64,000 bases of DNA, taken from an uncultured Desulfobacterales bacterium. Its GTDB lineage: Bacteria; Desulfobacterota; Desulfobacteria; Desulfobacterales; JAHEIW01. Position 1 is the first letter of the stretch; every line of letters starts with the position of its first letter. Location of the stretch: the NCBI GenBank assembly GCA_947259495.1, contig CAMYLV010000013.1:18047-82046 (forward strand), read 5' to 3'. The position numbers and the translations under genes were made by a program. Positions 32,423 to 41,619 of the stretch are shown here, piece by piece. Under the pieces are notes generated by a model. That model saw only the letters and a program-made list of their open reading frames with translations, did not search any database and had not been told where the DNA came from.

Positions 32423-33906
32423 CAGGGTAACCCGTTAATGAATGGAACTGTTGCCGTATCGATCACATCAAACAGGAGAGACGGAAAAAGCCCGAAAAAC
32501 ACTAGAACGGCCAGCAGGATCATACGGGGCACCCCCAGTCTGATGGATACATCCGGCAGCTGCTCATATTTCGTATTTATAGGACCGTAAAATGTTTTTT
32601 GCACGACCCGCAGCATAAACAAGGCACTGATCACAAGGGCAACAACGGCCATCGAGCCGCGGACCGGATAGACCTTGAAAGCCGAGATAAAAACCACTAA
32701 CTCTCCCCAGAAGCTGGCCAGACAGGGGATCCCCATACTCGCCATCGCCGCCACAATGAAATAAGTCGAAGCCACAGGCATGATACGGCTCAGGCCACCC
32801 AGCTCGCCAATCGCCTTTGTATGGGTCCGATCGTAAATATAGCCCACCGAAGAAAAGAACAAGGCGGTCATCACCCCATGGGCAAACATCTGAAAAATGG
32901 CGCCATTGAGGCCATCAACGCTAACGGTTGACAATCCCAGGCCAACAATGCCCATGTGAGAAACGCTGGAGTATCCAATCACATATTTAAGATCGGTCTG
33001 GCGCAGGCCGGCCAGTGCGCCATAAACGATACCCACCGCGGCCAAAGTGGCCATCAGTTTCGACCAGTATTGCCAGCCCTCCGGACAAAGAAAAATAGCC
33101 ACCCGCAACACGCCGAAAGCACCGATTTTCATTAATACACCGGCATGAACCATGCTGACCGCGTGCGGGGCGGCAACATGACCAACCGGTGACCAGGTAT
33201 GGAAGGGCCAAACGGCCGCCAGGATACCGAAACCCACAAAAAGCAGTATAAACGCAAATATTTGCTGATCGGCAGTAAAAGTTCCCGGCTGCATCAGCGA
33301 GACAATATCAAATGTATTCAGACCGGATTTGACAAAAAGGTAGACAATCGCCGGCAAAATCAGGGCACTCCCGGCCAGCAGATACAACGTTAATTTCATG
33401 GCTGCATATTCTTTGCGTGTCGTGCCCCAGACAGCAATCAGCAAATACATGGGAAACAAAGAAACATCATACCAGACGAAAATAAAAAACAAATCCATGC
33501 TCATGAAAAGCCCGAAGACACCGGTGACCATTACAAAATAAAGCACGTAAAACTCTTTGACGCGGGTTTGAATTTCCCACATCGTCAACACACCGGTAAA
33601 AAAAACAATTCCGGTCAGCAGCAAATTGGGCAGATTGAATCCATCGGCCGCATTATAATAGGTGATACCCAGGGACTTGACCCACAGGACTTTTTCCACA
33701 AACTGAAGCCCACCCTGGCTTTTGTCATAGGCAAAAAACAAATACAGGGCTAGTGCCAGCGTGATTCCGGAAAAAACCGCAGCCACCCATTTGATCGGCT
33801 GCGAATGACGCTCAGGGGTAAACAGCATTATCAATATGCCAATCACGCAACTCAGCAGGATGCATGAAAGATATGGAAATTCGGCAAACGCCATTTGCAT
33901 CGGCAT
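32422..33906 (-). CDS. nuoM: NADH-quinone oxidoreductase subunit M
   Basis: A 494-residue antiporter-like subunit of complex I. Markers include FVWYDVSLFPMYLLIAVWG (TM5 acidic residue; Asp in place of the usual Glu), WPFHTWSPVGHVAAPHAVSMVHAGVLMKIG and LKYVIGYSSVSHMGIVGLG. The first ATG (33906) is only two bases from AAGG; the second ATG two codons later has better spacing (8 bases) and may be the true start. It lies 21 bases after nuoL and directly abuts nuoN. The usual TM5 Glu to Asp change should be confirmed by alignment. Confidence 0.95.
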   Translation of the reverse strand: MPMQMAFAEFPYLSCILLSCVIGILIMLFTPERHSQPIKWVAAVFSGITLALALYLFFAYDKSQGGLQFVEKVLWVKSLGITYYNAADGFNLPNLLLTGIVFFTGVLTMWEIQTRVKEFYVLYFVMVTGVFGLFMSMDLFFIFVWYDVSLFPMYLLIAVWGTTRKEYAAMKLTLYLLAGSALILPAIVYLFVKSGLNTFDIVSLMQPGTFTADQQIFAFILLFVGFGILAAVWPFHTWSPVGHVAAPHAVSMVHAGVLMKIGAFGVLRVAIFLCPEGWQYWSKLMATLAAVGIVYGALAGLRQTDLKYVIGYSSVSHMGIVGLGLSTVSVDGLNGAIFQMFAHGVMTALFFSSVGYIYDRTHTKAIGELGGLSRIMPVASTYFIVAAMASMGIPCLASFWGELVVFISAFKVYPVRGSMAVVALVISALFMLRVVQKTFYGPINTKYEQLPDVSIRLGVPRMILLAVLVFFGLFPSLLFDVIDTATVPFINGLP

Positions 33907-33927
33907 TACCTTCTAAAATTAATGAGA

Positions 33928-35829
33928 TTAAAATAAAAAATACACAGCCAACAAAACCAGGACGATAAAAATTACCAGCAGCCGGTATTGCACCATCCCC
34001 AGATGCAAACGGGACAGGATCCTGCCGCCGGCAACGGTTACTTTGCTCAGACCGTCAATGCTGCCGTCGATGACATGATCGTCATTTTGCTTACAAAAGT
34101 TGGCAAATCCCTTATAAACGATATATTTCAGACACAGGCGATAGAAGTCGTCGATATACCAGCGTCGCGCAAAAAGCGTGTTGAGTGCTGGAATTTTCTC
34201 TACAAAACCGACCCGCGCAGCATTCCGACGACCAAATTCCAGCCAGGCCAAGCCCACCCCGGCCGCCGCGACGGCCAGAGCCAAAAAGGGCAGCCACCCA
34301 TGGTGGGCAGCGGCGGTAACATCGCTTGCCGGCTGACCCGTGATAAAATGATTCAGCGGTTCCTGATATAAACCCAGCACCACGGTAGCCGCTGCCAGAA
34401 TGATCAGCGGCCAGGCCATCAGCCCATAATGGGCCGGGTTGTGTTCGCTGGCATTATCGTGGGCCGCTGCGTTGGAGGCGGGCGGCATGGGCGCGTCGGG
34501 AAATATCAGAATAAAAATCAATCGGAAGGTATAATAGGCGGTCAAAAAAGCGCCGAGCAGCCCTGCCACCAGCCAGATGGGATTGTTTAAATTCGCCAGG
34601 CTGGCCAGGATCAATTCTTTGCTGAAAAATCCGGACAACGGCGGCAGACCGGCCAGAGCGGCGGCGGCAATAATAATACAGATCGTCGGGGTTTTCAGGT
34701 TGCGCCCGCCCCGAAGGCTGATCTCAAAAATATCATTGGATTCATAGGCATGGATAAAAACACCGGAACACAAAAAGAGCAACGATTTGAACGCAGCATG
34801 GGTCGTCAGATGATAAACACCGGCGAAATAGCTGCCGGCCGCAAGACCCATGATCATAAAGCCCAGCTGGCTGATGGTTGAATAGGCCCACACCTGCTTG
34901 ATGTCCCGACTGACCATTGCCATGGTAGATGCCATCAACATGCTGATGGTGCCGATCACCAGGAAAATCAGCATGGCGGTGGGCGATAGGCTGAAATACG
35001 GGAACAGACGGGCAAACAGATAGACACCGGCGGCAACCATTGTGGCCGAGTGCAGCAAGGCACTGACCGGCGTCGGGCCTTCCATGGCGTCCGGCAGCCA
35101 GGTCAGCAGTGGAAACTGAGCGCTTTTACCAGCAATGCCGCAGAAAATCAGCAGAGCCGAAACAGTGATGAGGCCCGCCGGCATCTGGGTGCCGTTATGC
35201 GGCCCGTTGATTTCCAATATGTTCAGATTGCCCAGGTACATCAAGACCAGAAGCAATCCAATAAAAAAGGCCACATCTCCCAGCCGCGTCATGACAAATG
35301 CTTTTTTGCCGGCCTCAGTCGCACTGAATTTATCATACCAGAAACCGATCAACAGATAGGAAGAAAGCCCCACCAGCTCCCAGAAAATGTAGAGCTGCAA
35401 CATGGTGGGCGCAAGCGTCAGACTCATCATCGCCCAGGCAAAAAGGGACATAAAGGCATAGTAGCGGGAAAACCCCGGATCACCGGCCATGTAACCGACA
35501 GAATAGACCTGTACCAAAAAACTGATCACCGTCACCACCACAAGCATCAGCATGCTGACCGGGTCCAGCAGGTAACCAAAGGGAATCTGAATGTCACCGC
35601 TGACAACCCAGCGAAAGGTGTACGTGATGGGCGATGTCAACCCCCAGTGTTTGACAATCAGAAAAAGAGCGCTCAGCAATGACATTCCAATCGCTGTGAT
35701 CGACAACCCTGCTGAAAACCGCGGCCAGGCTCGGATAAACACCATGATGATGACAAACGCCGCCAGCGGCAGCAGGGTGGTCAGCATCGCCGCAATCAAA
35801 GTCGGATCGTTTATCCCTGGTGAGGTCAT
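33928..35829 (-). CDS. nuoL: NADH-quinone oxidoreductase subunit L
   Basis: A 633-residue antiporter-like subunit with the full set of conserved blocks: FWELVGLSSYLLIGFWYDK (TM5 Glu), FPLLTWLPDAMEGPTPVSALLHSATMVAAGVYL, DIKQVWAYSTISQLGFMIMGLAAG and the C-terminal lateral helix region ending in a hydrophobic anchor. It is the outermost proton-pumping unit. It follows nuoK after a 245-base gap that contains an imperfect inverted repeat, and is closely followed by nuoM and nuoN. Confidence 0.95.
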   Translation of the reverse strand: MTSPGINDPTLIAAMLTTLLPLAAFVIIMVFIRAWPRFSAGLSITAIGMSLLSALFLIVKHWGLTSPITYTFRWVVSGDIQIPFGYLLDPVSMLMLVVVTVISFLVQVYSVGYMAGDPGFSRYYAFMSLFAWAMMSLTLAPTMLQLYIFWELVGLSSYLLIGFWYDKFSATEAGKKAFVMTRLGDVAFFIGLLLVLMYLGNLNILEINGPHNGTQMPAGLITVSALLIFCGIAGKSAQFPLLTWLPDAMEGPTPVSALLHSATMVAAGVYLFARLFPYFSLSPTAMLIFLVIGTISMLMASTMAMVSRDIKQVWAYSTISQLGFMIMGLAAGSYFAGVYHLTTHAAFKSLLFLCSGVFIHAYESNDIFEISLRGGRNLKTPTICIIIAAAALAGLPPLSGFFSKELILASLANLNNPIWLVAGLLGAFLTAYYTFRLIFILIFPDAPMPPASNAAAHDNASEHNPAHYGLMAWPLIILAAATVVLGLYQEPLNHFITGQPASDVTAAAHHGWLPFLALAVAAAGVGLAWLEFGRRNAARVGFVEKIPALNTLFARRWYIDDFYRLCLKYIVYKGFANFCKQNDDHVIDGSIDGLSKVTVAGGRILSRLHLGMVQYRLLVIFIVLVLLAVYFLF

Positions 35830-35877
35830 ACGTATTCTTTCGAATCAGTATTAGTAAATAAGAAGCACCTGAAGATT

Positions 35878-36055
35878 AAATACCAAATTCCAGGCACCAA
35901 CTCTTTGGGTTTCAGATGCCAGGTGTCAGAAAACAGAGAACAGAGGTCAGACGACAGAAGACATATGATAAAAACTGGAAGCCGGACCATCTTATCTGAC
36001 TTCTGTTTTCCGTCATCCGTCATCTTTTTACAGACACCTTGATTTTGTGATTTGA
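35878..36055. repeat. Word-repeat inverted repeat in the nuoK-nuoL gap
   Basis: Left arm 35917-35962 is built from short variants of CAGAGAACAGAGGTCAGA; right arm 35993-36038 is roughly its complement (TCTGACTTCTGTTTTC...). Arms are imperfect and about 45 bases long. The same word family occurs in the nuoI-nuoJ and nuoE-nuoBCD gaps. Confidence 0.7.
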
Positions 36056-36074
36056 TACTTGCCGTTGCAGTCCT

Positions 36075-36377
36075 CTATTTTAGAAGATTGTACCGGGCCG
36101 GATCAAACGACCCGGTTCGCCGATAGGCGTAGACGATCAACGCCAGTCCAACGGACACCTCGGCGGCAGCCACCGCTAAAATGAACAGCACAAACACCTG
36201 GCCTTCAAGGTGTTGCCAGCGCAATGCCGCTGCAACGAAAGCGATCGAGGCGCCATTTAACATAATTTCTACGCCCAGCACCATCATGATCAAATTGCGC
36301 CGCACCAAGACGCAAAAAATCCCCATCAGAAAGAGGATTCCCGCTAGAATGAGCACATGGCCAAATGGAACGATCAT
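36075..36377 (-). CDS. nuoK: NADH-quinone oxidoreductase subunit K
   Basis: A 100-residue subunit with three membrane helices. GVEIMLNGASIAFV carries the conserved Glu of TM2, and VLFILAVAAAEVSVGLALIVYAYR the Glu of TM3, both needed for proton translocation in characterised homologues. Length is standard. It sits between nuoJ and nuoL; both flanking gaps hold word-repeat inverted repeats. Confidence 0.95.
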   Translation of the reverse strand: MIVPFGHVLILAGILFLMGIFCVLVRRNLIMMVLGVEIMLNGASIAFVAAALRWQHLEGQVFVLFILAVAAAEVSVGLALIVYAYRRTGSFDPARYNLLK

Positions 36378-36455
36378 GATCTATCCTTAATTCGCTGGTT
36401 TTTTGAAACCTAAGTTGAGGTGTAAATTAAATTACCGCTTTTCCGATCAGAATTA

Positions 36456-36540
36456 TTTATCACCACGAAGGACGCGAAGTTCACGAAGTTTTAAATAAAA
36501 TTTTATAAATTCATTCTTCGTGATCTTCGTGGTTAAACTT
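36456..36540. repeat. Word-repeat inverted repeat in the nuoJ-nuoK gap
   Basis: Left arm CACCACGAAGGACGCGAAG (36461-36479) with further CACGAAG; right arm TTCTTCGTGATCTTCGTGG (36514-36532) is its complement with few changes. The words are variants of ACGAAG. Confidence 0.75.
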
Positions 36541-36576
36541 TAATTTGCTTTCAGGTTGTGCGAAAAGCACTGCTTT

Positions 36577-37083
36577 TCAAATATCGTCCTCAGCCTTCTT
36601 GCGACCCAGATAAAGTGCGCCCACCAGGGCTACCAACAGTAACAGCGAGATAATCTCAATCGCCAGCCAGTGTCTTTGAAAAAGATATTCGCCAAACGCT
36701 TCGGGTCTGGCCAGCGCGATTTTCAGCATCACCTGATTTCCGGGAGCCGAAGAAACGATGAGAGCACCAATCACCAGATAAACCACCCCTATTAAGGCAA
36801 CGGGCAACCATTGTCGGAACGGAAACAGCCGTTCTTCGAATGTTTCCGTTTTGACCATCATGATAATGAACAAAAATAAAATCATGATGGCGCCGGCGTA
36901 AATGATTACTTCCAGCACCGCCAGAAGGGGGGCCCCAAACAGGTAAAACAACATGGCACTGCCGAAAAATGAAAAAACCAGATACACCACGACATGCACC
37001 AGGTTACGACGGGTAATCGCCAAACCGGTGGTCACGACGATAACGGCGGCTAAAACATAGAATATAATGGCGTATAGTGTCAT
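36577..37083 (-). CDS. nuoJ: NADH-quinone oxidoreductase subunit J
   Basis: A 168-residue membrane subunit with five helices. The conserved VVYLVFSFFGSAMLFYLFGAPLLAVLEVIIYAGAIMILFLFIIMM segment (about residues 33-77) includes the TM3 pi-bulge region that changes conformation during turnover in solved complex I structures. The C-terminus ends in a helix and a short charged tail. It lies between nuoI and nuoK. Confidence 0.95.
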   Translation of the reverse strand: MTLYAIIFYVLAAVIVVTTGLAITRRNLVHVVVYLVFSFFGSAMLFYLFGAPLLAVLEVIIYAGAIMILFLFIIMMVKTETFEERLFPFRQWLPVALIGVVYLVIGALIVSSAPGNQVMLKIALARPEAFGEYLFQRHWLAIEIISLLLLVALVGALYLGRKKAEDDI

Positions 37084-37092
37084 AGATTTAAA

Positions 37093-37160
37093 AACCAGAG
37101 AACAGAGGTCAGATTAATATCGTTATCATCATTTTTTCTGACTTCTGTCTTCTGTCACCC
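37093..37160. repeat. Word-repeat inverted repeat in the nuoI-nuoJ gap
   Basis: CAGAGAACAGAGGTCAGA (37095-37112) against TCTGACTTCTGTCTTCTG (37137-37154), same word family as at 35878 and 43488. Confidence 0.75.
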
Positions 37161-37163
37161 GCA

Positions 37164-37700
37164 TTATGGTAAATTCGACTTGATATTAACCGGCCGCTCC
37201 TCTTTCACGTGTTCGCCTTTCTTGCCAACCTCAGTTGCCACGCCTGCGTATTTGTAATAATTGTATTCTTTGTCTTTTCCCTGGTGGTCTACCAGCAGAT
37301 TTTTTTTCTCATAGACCAGCGCTAAGATATCATTTTCACAGTTTTCAAACTCCGGGGTCAACTGAATCGCCGAGGTCGGGCAGGCCTCTTCGCACAGACC
37401 GCAATAGATGCAGCGCGCAAAGTTAATCCGAAACCATTGAGCATAGCGCCGCCCGTCCTCATTTTCGGCCGATTGCATGGAAATGCAACTGACCGGACAT
37501 ACGGCTGAACACAGATAGCAGGCCACGCAACGTTCAGCGCCATCCGGGTCCCGGGTCAAAATGATGCGCGCCCGGCTGCGCGCCGGCAGCGGCCGTTTAT
37601 ATTCGGGGTATTCTTCCGTTATGGGTTTGCGAAAGAGATGTTTGAAAGTCGTAGCAAAACCAATCGCAAGCGCCTTAACCGCTTCTACTGCATCATTCAT
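37164..37700 (-). CDS. nuoI: NADH-quinone oxidoreductase subunit I
   Basis: A 178-residue iron-sulfur subunit. Two classic 4Fe-4S motifs, CVACYLCSAVCPVSC near residue 58 and CIYCGLCEEACPTSA near residue 97, bind clusters N6a and N6b that carry electrons toward NuoB. The amphipathic N-terminal helix (AIGFATTFKHLFRKPITEEYPE) anchors it to the membrane arm. The C-terminal 50 residues are charged and variable. It lies between nuoH and nuoJ. Confidence 0.95.
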   Translation of the reverse strand: MNDAVEAVKALAIGFATTFKHLFRKPITEEYPEYKRPLPARSRARIILTRDPDGAERCVACYLCSAVCPVSCISMQSAENEDGRRYAQWFRINFARCIYCGLCEEACPTSAIQLTPEFENCENDILALVYEKKNLLVDHQGKDKEYNYYKYAGVATEVGKKGEHVKEERPVNIKSNLP

Positions 37701-37747
37701 AGATCATTTGCATCCTTTTTTAATCCGTATGTATTTAAACGCGATGT

Positions 37748-37858
37748 TGGTTGTTCGTCGTCCTTTGTCCGTTGACGGTTTCGCGCGTTTTTTGCTTTCT
37801 TCAATTAAATCCACAGCTCAATCACAATGGACAACGAACAACAAGCATCGGACAGACC
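37748..37858. repeat. Word-repeat inverted repeat in the nuoH-nuoI gap
   Basis: TTGTTCGTCGTCCTTTGTCC (37751-37770) followed by GTTG opposes CAATGGACAACGAACAACAA (37826-37845). Words are TTGTCCG variants, a different family from the other nuo gaps except that at 38851. Confidence 0.7.
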
Positions 37859-38845
37859 CTAGATTAATAGAATTGCTCCCGTTACCATAATATTCACCAG
37901 GGCTAATGGAATGAGAACCTTCCAGCCCAACGCCATGAGTTGATCATAGCGCAGCCGCGGCAGGGTTCCGCGAACCCAGATCATAATGAGCGCCACAAAA
38001 ATCATTTTCATAAAAAGCCATACCGGCGGCGGCAAAATGGGCCCTCGCCAACCGCCCAGAAACAGGACCGCCACCAGCGCACCCAATATCTGCAAATGCA
38101 CATATTCGCCCAGAAAAAAAAGGCCGAAACGGATGCCACTGTATTCGGTATGATATCCGGCACCCAGCTCATTTTCAGCTTCGGGTAGATCAAAGGGTAT
38201 CCGTTTACTTTCAGCCATGGCACTGATCATAAAAATGACAAACGCAAAGGGCTGAACGATGATAAACGGGTACTTCGCCTGAGCATTCACAATATCCACG
38301 ATACTGAAAGAGCCCGCCAGCATGACCACCGGAACCAGTGAAAGACCCAGAGCAAGCTCGTAGCTGATCATTTGAGCCGCACCGCGGATACCACCCAGGA
38401 GGCTGTATTTCGAGTTGGAAGCCCAGCCCCCCATGGCGACACCGTAGACCCCCAGCGATGATAGGGCAAAAACATAAAGCAGCCCCACATTGAGGTCCGT
38501 AATAACGAGCGGGATTTGCCGGCCCCAGAGCGTTAAATGACTGCCGAATGGAACAACAGCAAACATCATGAGGGCCGTTGTGGCAACCACCGCGGGGGCC
38601 AGCAGAAAGATGAAACGATCGGCTGCCGCCGGGACGATGTCTTCCTTGGTGAGCATCTTAATGGTATCGGCAATCGGCTGCAGCAGCCCAAACTTTCCGG
38701 CCCGGTTCGGGCCGTAGCGGATCTGTAATCTGGCCAGGAACTTGCGTTCCAGCCACACAAGGTATGCAGCCAGCAACAGCAAAACCAGAAGCACGACTCC
38801 CAATTTTACAATCAATATGGTGAATCCAACAATCCAGTTTAACAT
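37859..38845 (-). CDS. nuoH: NADH-quinone oxidoreductase subunit H
   Basis: A 328-residue membrane subunit with about eight helices that forms the quinone-entry chamber. Signatures include LQIRYGPNRAGKFGLLQPIADTIKMLTKEDIVPAAADRFIF near the N-terminus, FDLPEAENELGAGYHTEYSGIRFGLFFLGEYVH in the middle (acidic residues of the E-channel) and RGTLPRLRYDQLMALGWKVLIP near the end. Length is standard. Upstream nuoG is 64 bases away. Confidence 0.96.
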   Translation of the reverse strand: MLNWIVGFTILIVKLGVVLLVLLLLAAYLVWLERKFLARLQIRYGPNRAGKFGLLQPIADTIKMLTKEDIVPAAADRFIFLLAPAVVATTALMMFAVVPFGSHLTLWGRQIPLVITDLNVGLLYVFALSSLGVYGVAMGGWASNSKYSLLGGIRGAAQMISYELALGLSLVPVVMLAGSFSIVDIVNAQAKYPFIIVQPFAFVIFMISAMAESKRIPFDLPEAENELGAGYHTEYSGIRFGLFFLGEYVHLQILGALVAVLFLGGWRGPILPPPVWLFMKMIFVALIMIWVRGTLPRLRYDQLMALGWKVLIPLALVNIMVTGAILLI

Positions 38846-38850
38846 GCTGT

Positions 38851-38886
38851 TTGCCTGTTGTCCGTTGTCCGTTGTCTGTTGTTAAC
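38851..38886. repeat. TTGTCCG word repeat in the nuoG-nuoH gap
   Basis: TGCCTG then TTGTCCG twice and TTGTCTG, TTGTT: a single arm of short direct words, no opposing arm seen here. Same word family as 37748-37858. Confidence 0.65.
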
Positions 38887-38909
38887 AAAAATCATTCAAT
38901 CGTTTTCGT

Positions 38910-41411
38910 TTAATCCTTTAGTTTTCGGATTTGATCTTTGTGAACAAAAGTTTTGTCAGTGTTCATTTTTTGCCAATCGAGATCCTTGTGGCGCGGGATG
39001 ATTAACATGCCGGCCGCCATATTGGCGGTCACCTGTAATCTGGCCTCGACGGCGCCGCCGTTTAATTCAACAGATACACGATCCCCATCAGTCAGGTTTA
39101 ACTGTTTGGCATCGCTTGAATACATGAAAATAACAGGGGAACCGGCAAGCGCTTTCAAACACGCTGAATCGGCTGAAAGCTCTTCGGTACCAAATGTCAT
39201 TTCAACGGCCATAACCTCCAGTTGGCCATCATTGTCCGCACCGCCGATTGGCCGCTCACGCAAAAAGCGCTCGGCAGCGTGCGGCGCCTGAAAAAAACGC
39301 GCGCCCTGCGGTTGAATATCCGCAACGCACGGCAGCGCTTTGAATCCGGAATCGATTTTTGCCAGCCATTGCCAAATTTCAGCTCGCAGATCTTCTGCCG
39401 TCAACGGCTGCCCGGTGCCAATCAAATGGGCCAGCAGCTGCCAGGCGGCTTGTGGCTCGGCACCCGGAATTTCCGTGCCATAGACCCGGGGGGGATGGTC
39501 TCCATGGCCCGTCTGCGCGATGGGAATGCCGCCTTGATAAGCAGGTTTTACCCCCTGAGCCCGTCCTTCCTGGTTGACGTAGACGCCCCCTGTTTCATAA
39601 AGGGTTGTGGTCGGCAGAAAAATATCAGCTTTCTGAGCCACCTCAGAATTGATATAATCCATTACGACCAGCACTTCCAGTTGCTGCAAGGCCTGTTCAA
39701 GCCGGTGCCGATCCGGAAATTGCCAGAGAGGATTACTTTCGACCAGGATGAGCATCTTAATTGAACCCTTTTCAATTCCCGCAATAAGCGTTTCAACCGA
39801 AACATCTTCATCCGCGAGCAGTCCGGCCGCAAATCCATTGGCGCCGGGCATTACATAAAACAAACCGACCGATTTTCCGGCGGCCTGCATGAGCAAAGCA
39901 TAATCGGCTGCCAGCGCCGGGGTCTGCCGACGCACCATTTCGGTGCCGCAAACGATAATAGGTCGCTGACTGGCCTTTAGCAGTTCAGCCAGCGCGACAA
40001 TTTCTGCCTGCCGTGCAGCCGAAATCTGTTTGACAGTCGCAAGGGACGCATAAAATTCGCGGGCTGACCCGTCCAGTTTTTTAAGCGCCGCGGGCTCGAG
40101 CGCCGCATTGAGCAATGCGCCGAGGTCAGTCTGAATCATATCCAGATTCGCGGGCAGGTGCTTGAATTCAAACGGCAAAAAAATAGGCCGGGGATCAAAA
40201 ACGGCAACGGTTGCACCCTTGCGCTGCGCCTGCCGCAAGGCCAGCGCCAGCATCGGCGCTTCGTTCAGCGGATCGGCACCGAGAACTGCGATAAAGTCGG
40301 CTGATTCAATCTCGCGCAGCGAAACCGTCAAATCCGGTTCAAGCCTTGAAATAGCGGATTTCAGTTTGTAAGTGGCGGCGGCATCTTCAAAATAGGCCGG
40401 CGGCTGCCAGCGGTTGGTTTGACACACATGTTTGACCATGGCCAGCGTTTCAAGACTGTTGCGGGTCGAGCCGGCACAGGCAACCGCCTGTGCGCGGTCC
40501 TTATCCGCGAAGGTTTCCAGTTTTTGCTTTACCGCCGCAAGCGCCTGATCGACAGATGTGGTCTGATCGTCGACAATGCAACTGCGTGGTCTTTGCGCCA
40601 GACTGTTGTAAAAAAATCCATAACGGCCCCGGTCACAAATAAAATGCCCGTTCACCGATTCGCTCAGCCGGGCCTCCTGCCGGACGACTTTGCGATAACG
40701 GCAACTGACAACCGTCTGACAGCCTAAAGAGCAGTTAATACACAGCGACGGGCTGCGTTCATAATCCCAGCGCCGGCCAAAATAGCGCGATGGCTTGTCG
40801 GTATAGACGCCGGTCGGGCAGATATCGATGAGATTGCCTGAAAAGGGGCTCTCCAGAATCCCTTCTTCGAACCGTCCAAAATAGGTCTGGTTGGCGGATT
40901 GCATTGCGCCCAGGTCGTGATAGCCGCCAAAATCCTGATAAAATCTGGAACAGCGATAACAATGGATGCAGCGATTCATTTCGTGCTGAATCAACGGACC
41001 CAGATACTGGTCTGGATAGGTGCGCTTTTTTCCCAGGTATCTTCGGATGCCATGGCCGCCGGACACCGTCATATCCTGCAGCAGACAGTGCCCGCCTGCA
41101 TCGCAAACCGGGCAATCATGAGGATGATGCAGCATGAGACATTCAATCACGTATTTGCGAAAGGCCACCGCTTCTTTATCGGTGGTCGATACGACCATAT
41201 CATCCTGCGCATCGACCATGCAGCTCATCTGCACGCCTTTAAACGGGCCCTGCAAAAATTTAACGGCACAGACACGGCAGGCCCCTACGGATCCAAGAGC
41301 CGGATGGTAGCAAAACCGCGGAATCATAATTCCCAGCTGCTCAGCCGCTTCGATCACCTTGGTTCCCGGTGCGACTTCGATTTCACGATCATCGATGATA
41401 ATTGTGGGCAT
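38910..41411 (-). CDS. nuoG: NADH-quinone oxidoreductase subunit G
   Basis: An 833-residue peripheral subunit. The N-terminal ferredoxin domain binds a 2Fe-2S cluster (CYHPALGSVGACRVC...C), followed by the His-ligated 4Fe-4S site HHPHDCPVCDAGGHC, a CIHCYRCSRFYQD...CPTG site, and a molybdopterin-family entry motif CINCSLGC...C, the ligands of the isolated N7-type cluster. The C-terminal two thirds is a formate-dehydrogenase-like domain without a visible cofactor motif, ending in a D-x-V-x-V beta barrel. It carries electrons from NuoF to NuoI. It follows nuoF after a 208-base gap with an inverted repeat. Confidence 0.95.
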   Translation of the reverse strand: MPTIIIDDREIEVAPGTKVIEAAEQLGIMIPRFCYHPALGSVGACRVCAVKFLQGPFKGVQMSCMVDAQDDMVVSTTDKEAVAFRKYVIECLMLHHPHDCPVCDAGGHCLLQDMTVSGGHGIRRYLGKKRTYPDQYLGPLIQHEMNRCIHCYRCSRFYQDFGGYHDLGAMQSANQTYFGRFEEGILESPFSGNLIDICPTGVYTDKPSRYFGRRWDYERSPSLCINCSLGCQTVVSCRYRKVVRQEARLSESVNGHFICDRGRYGFFYNSLAQRPRSCIVDDQTTSVDQALAAVKQKLETFADKDRAQAVACAGSTRNSLETLAMVKHVCQTNRWQPPAYFEDAAATYKLKSAISRLEPDLTVSLREIESADFIAVLGADPLNEAPMLALALRQAQRKGATVAVFDPRPIFLPFEFKHLPANLDMIQTDLGALLNAALEPAALKKLDGSAREFYASLATVKQISAARQAEIVALAELLKASQRPIIVCGTEMVRRQTPALAADYALLMQAAGKSVGLFYVMPGANGFAAGLLADEDVSVETLIAGIEKGSIKMLILVESNPLWQFPDRHRLEQALQQLEVLVVMDYINSEVAQKADIFLPTTTLYETGGVYVNQEGRAQGVKPAYQGGIPIAQTGHGDHPPRVYGTEIPGAEPQAAWQLLAHLIGTGQPLTAEDLRAEIWQWLAKIDSGFKALPCVADIQPQGARFFQAPHAAERFLRERPIGGADNDGQLEVMAVEMTFGTEELSADSACLKALAGSPVIFMYSSDAKQLNLTDGDRVSVELNGGAVEARLQVTANMAAGMLIIPRHKDLDWQKMNTDKTFVHKDQIRKLKD

Positions 41412-41490
41412 AAATCAAGTTCTTATTGAGTAATCTATTTATCCAAACATGAATTGAGATCTTTTTGGCATAGTAATGCCTAGTTATACT

Positions 41491-41619
41491 AAAATTCGAA
41501 ATTCGAATATCGAAACTCGAAACAAATTCACATATCAAATGACCCAAACTCAAAGGTTTTGAATATTTAAATTAGGTATTTCGATATTGTTTCCGTATTT
41601 CGGATTTCGTGTTTCAAAT
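41491..41619. repeat. Word-repeat inverted repeat in the nuoF-nuoG gap
   Basis: Left arm AAAATTCGAAATTCGAATAT plus CGAAACTCGAAAC (41491-41523); right arm 41579-41615 (TTTCGATATTGTTTCCG then TATTTCGGATTTCG, TGTTTC) is its loose complement. Words are variants of TTCGAAA. The right arm reaches the nuoF stop codon. Confidence 0.7.
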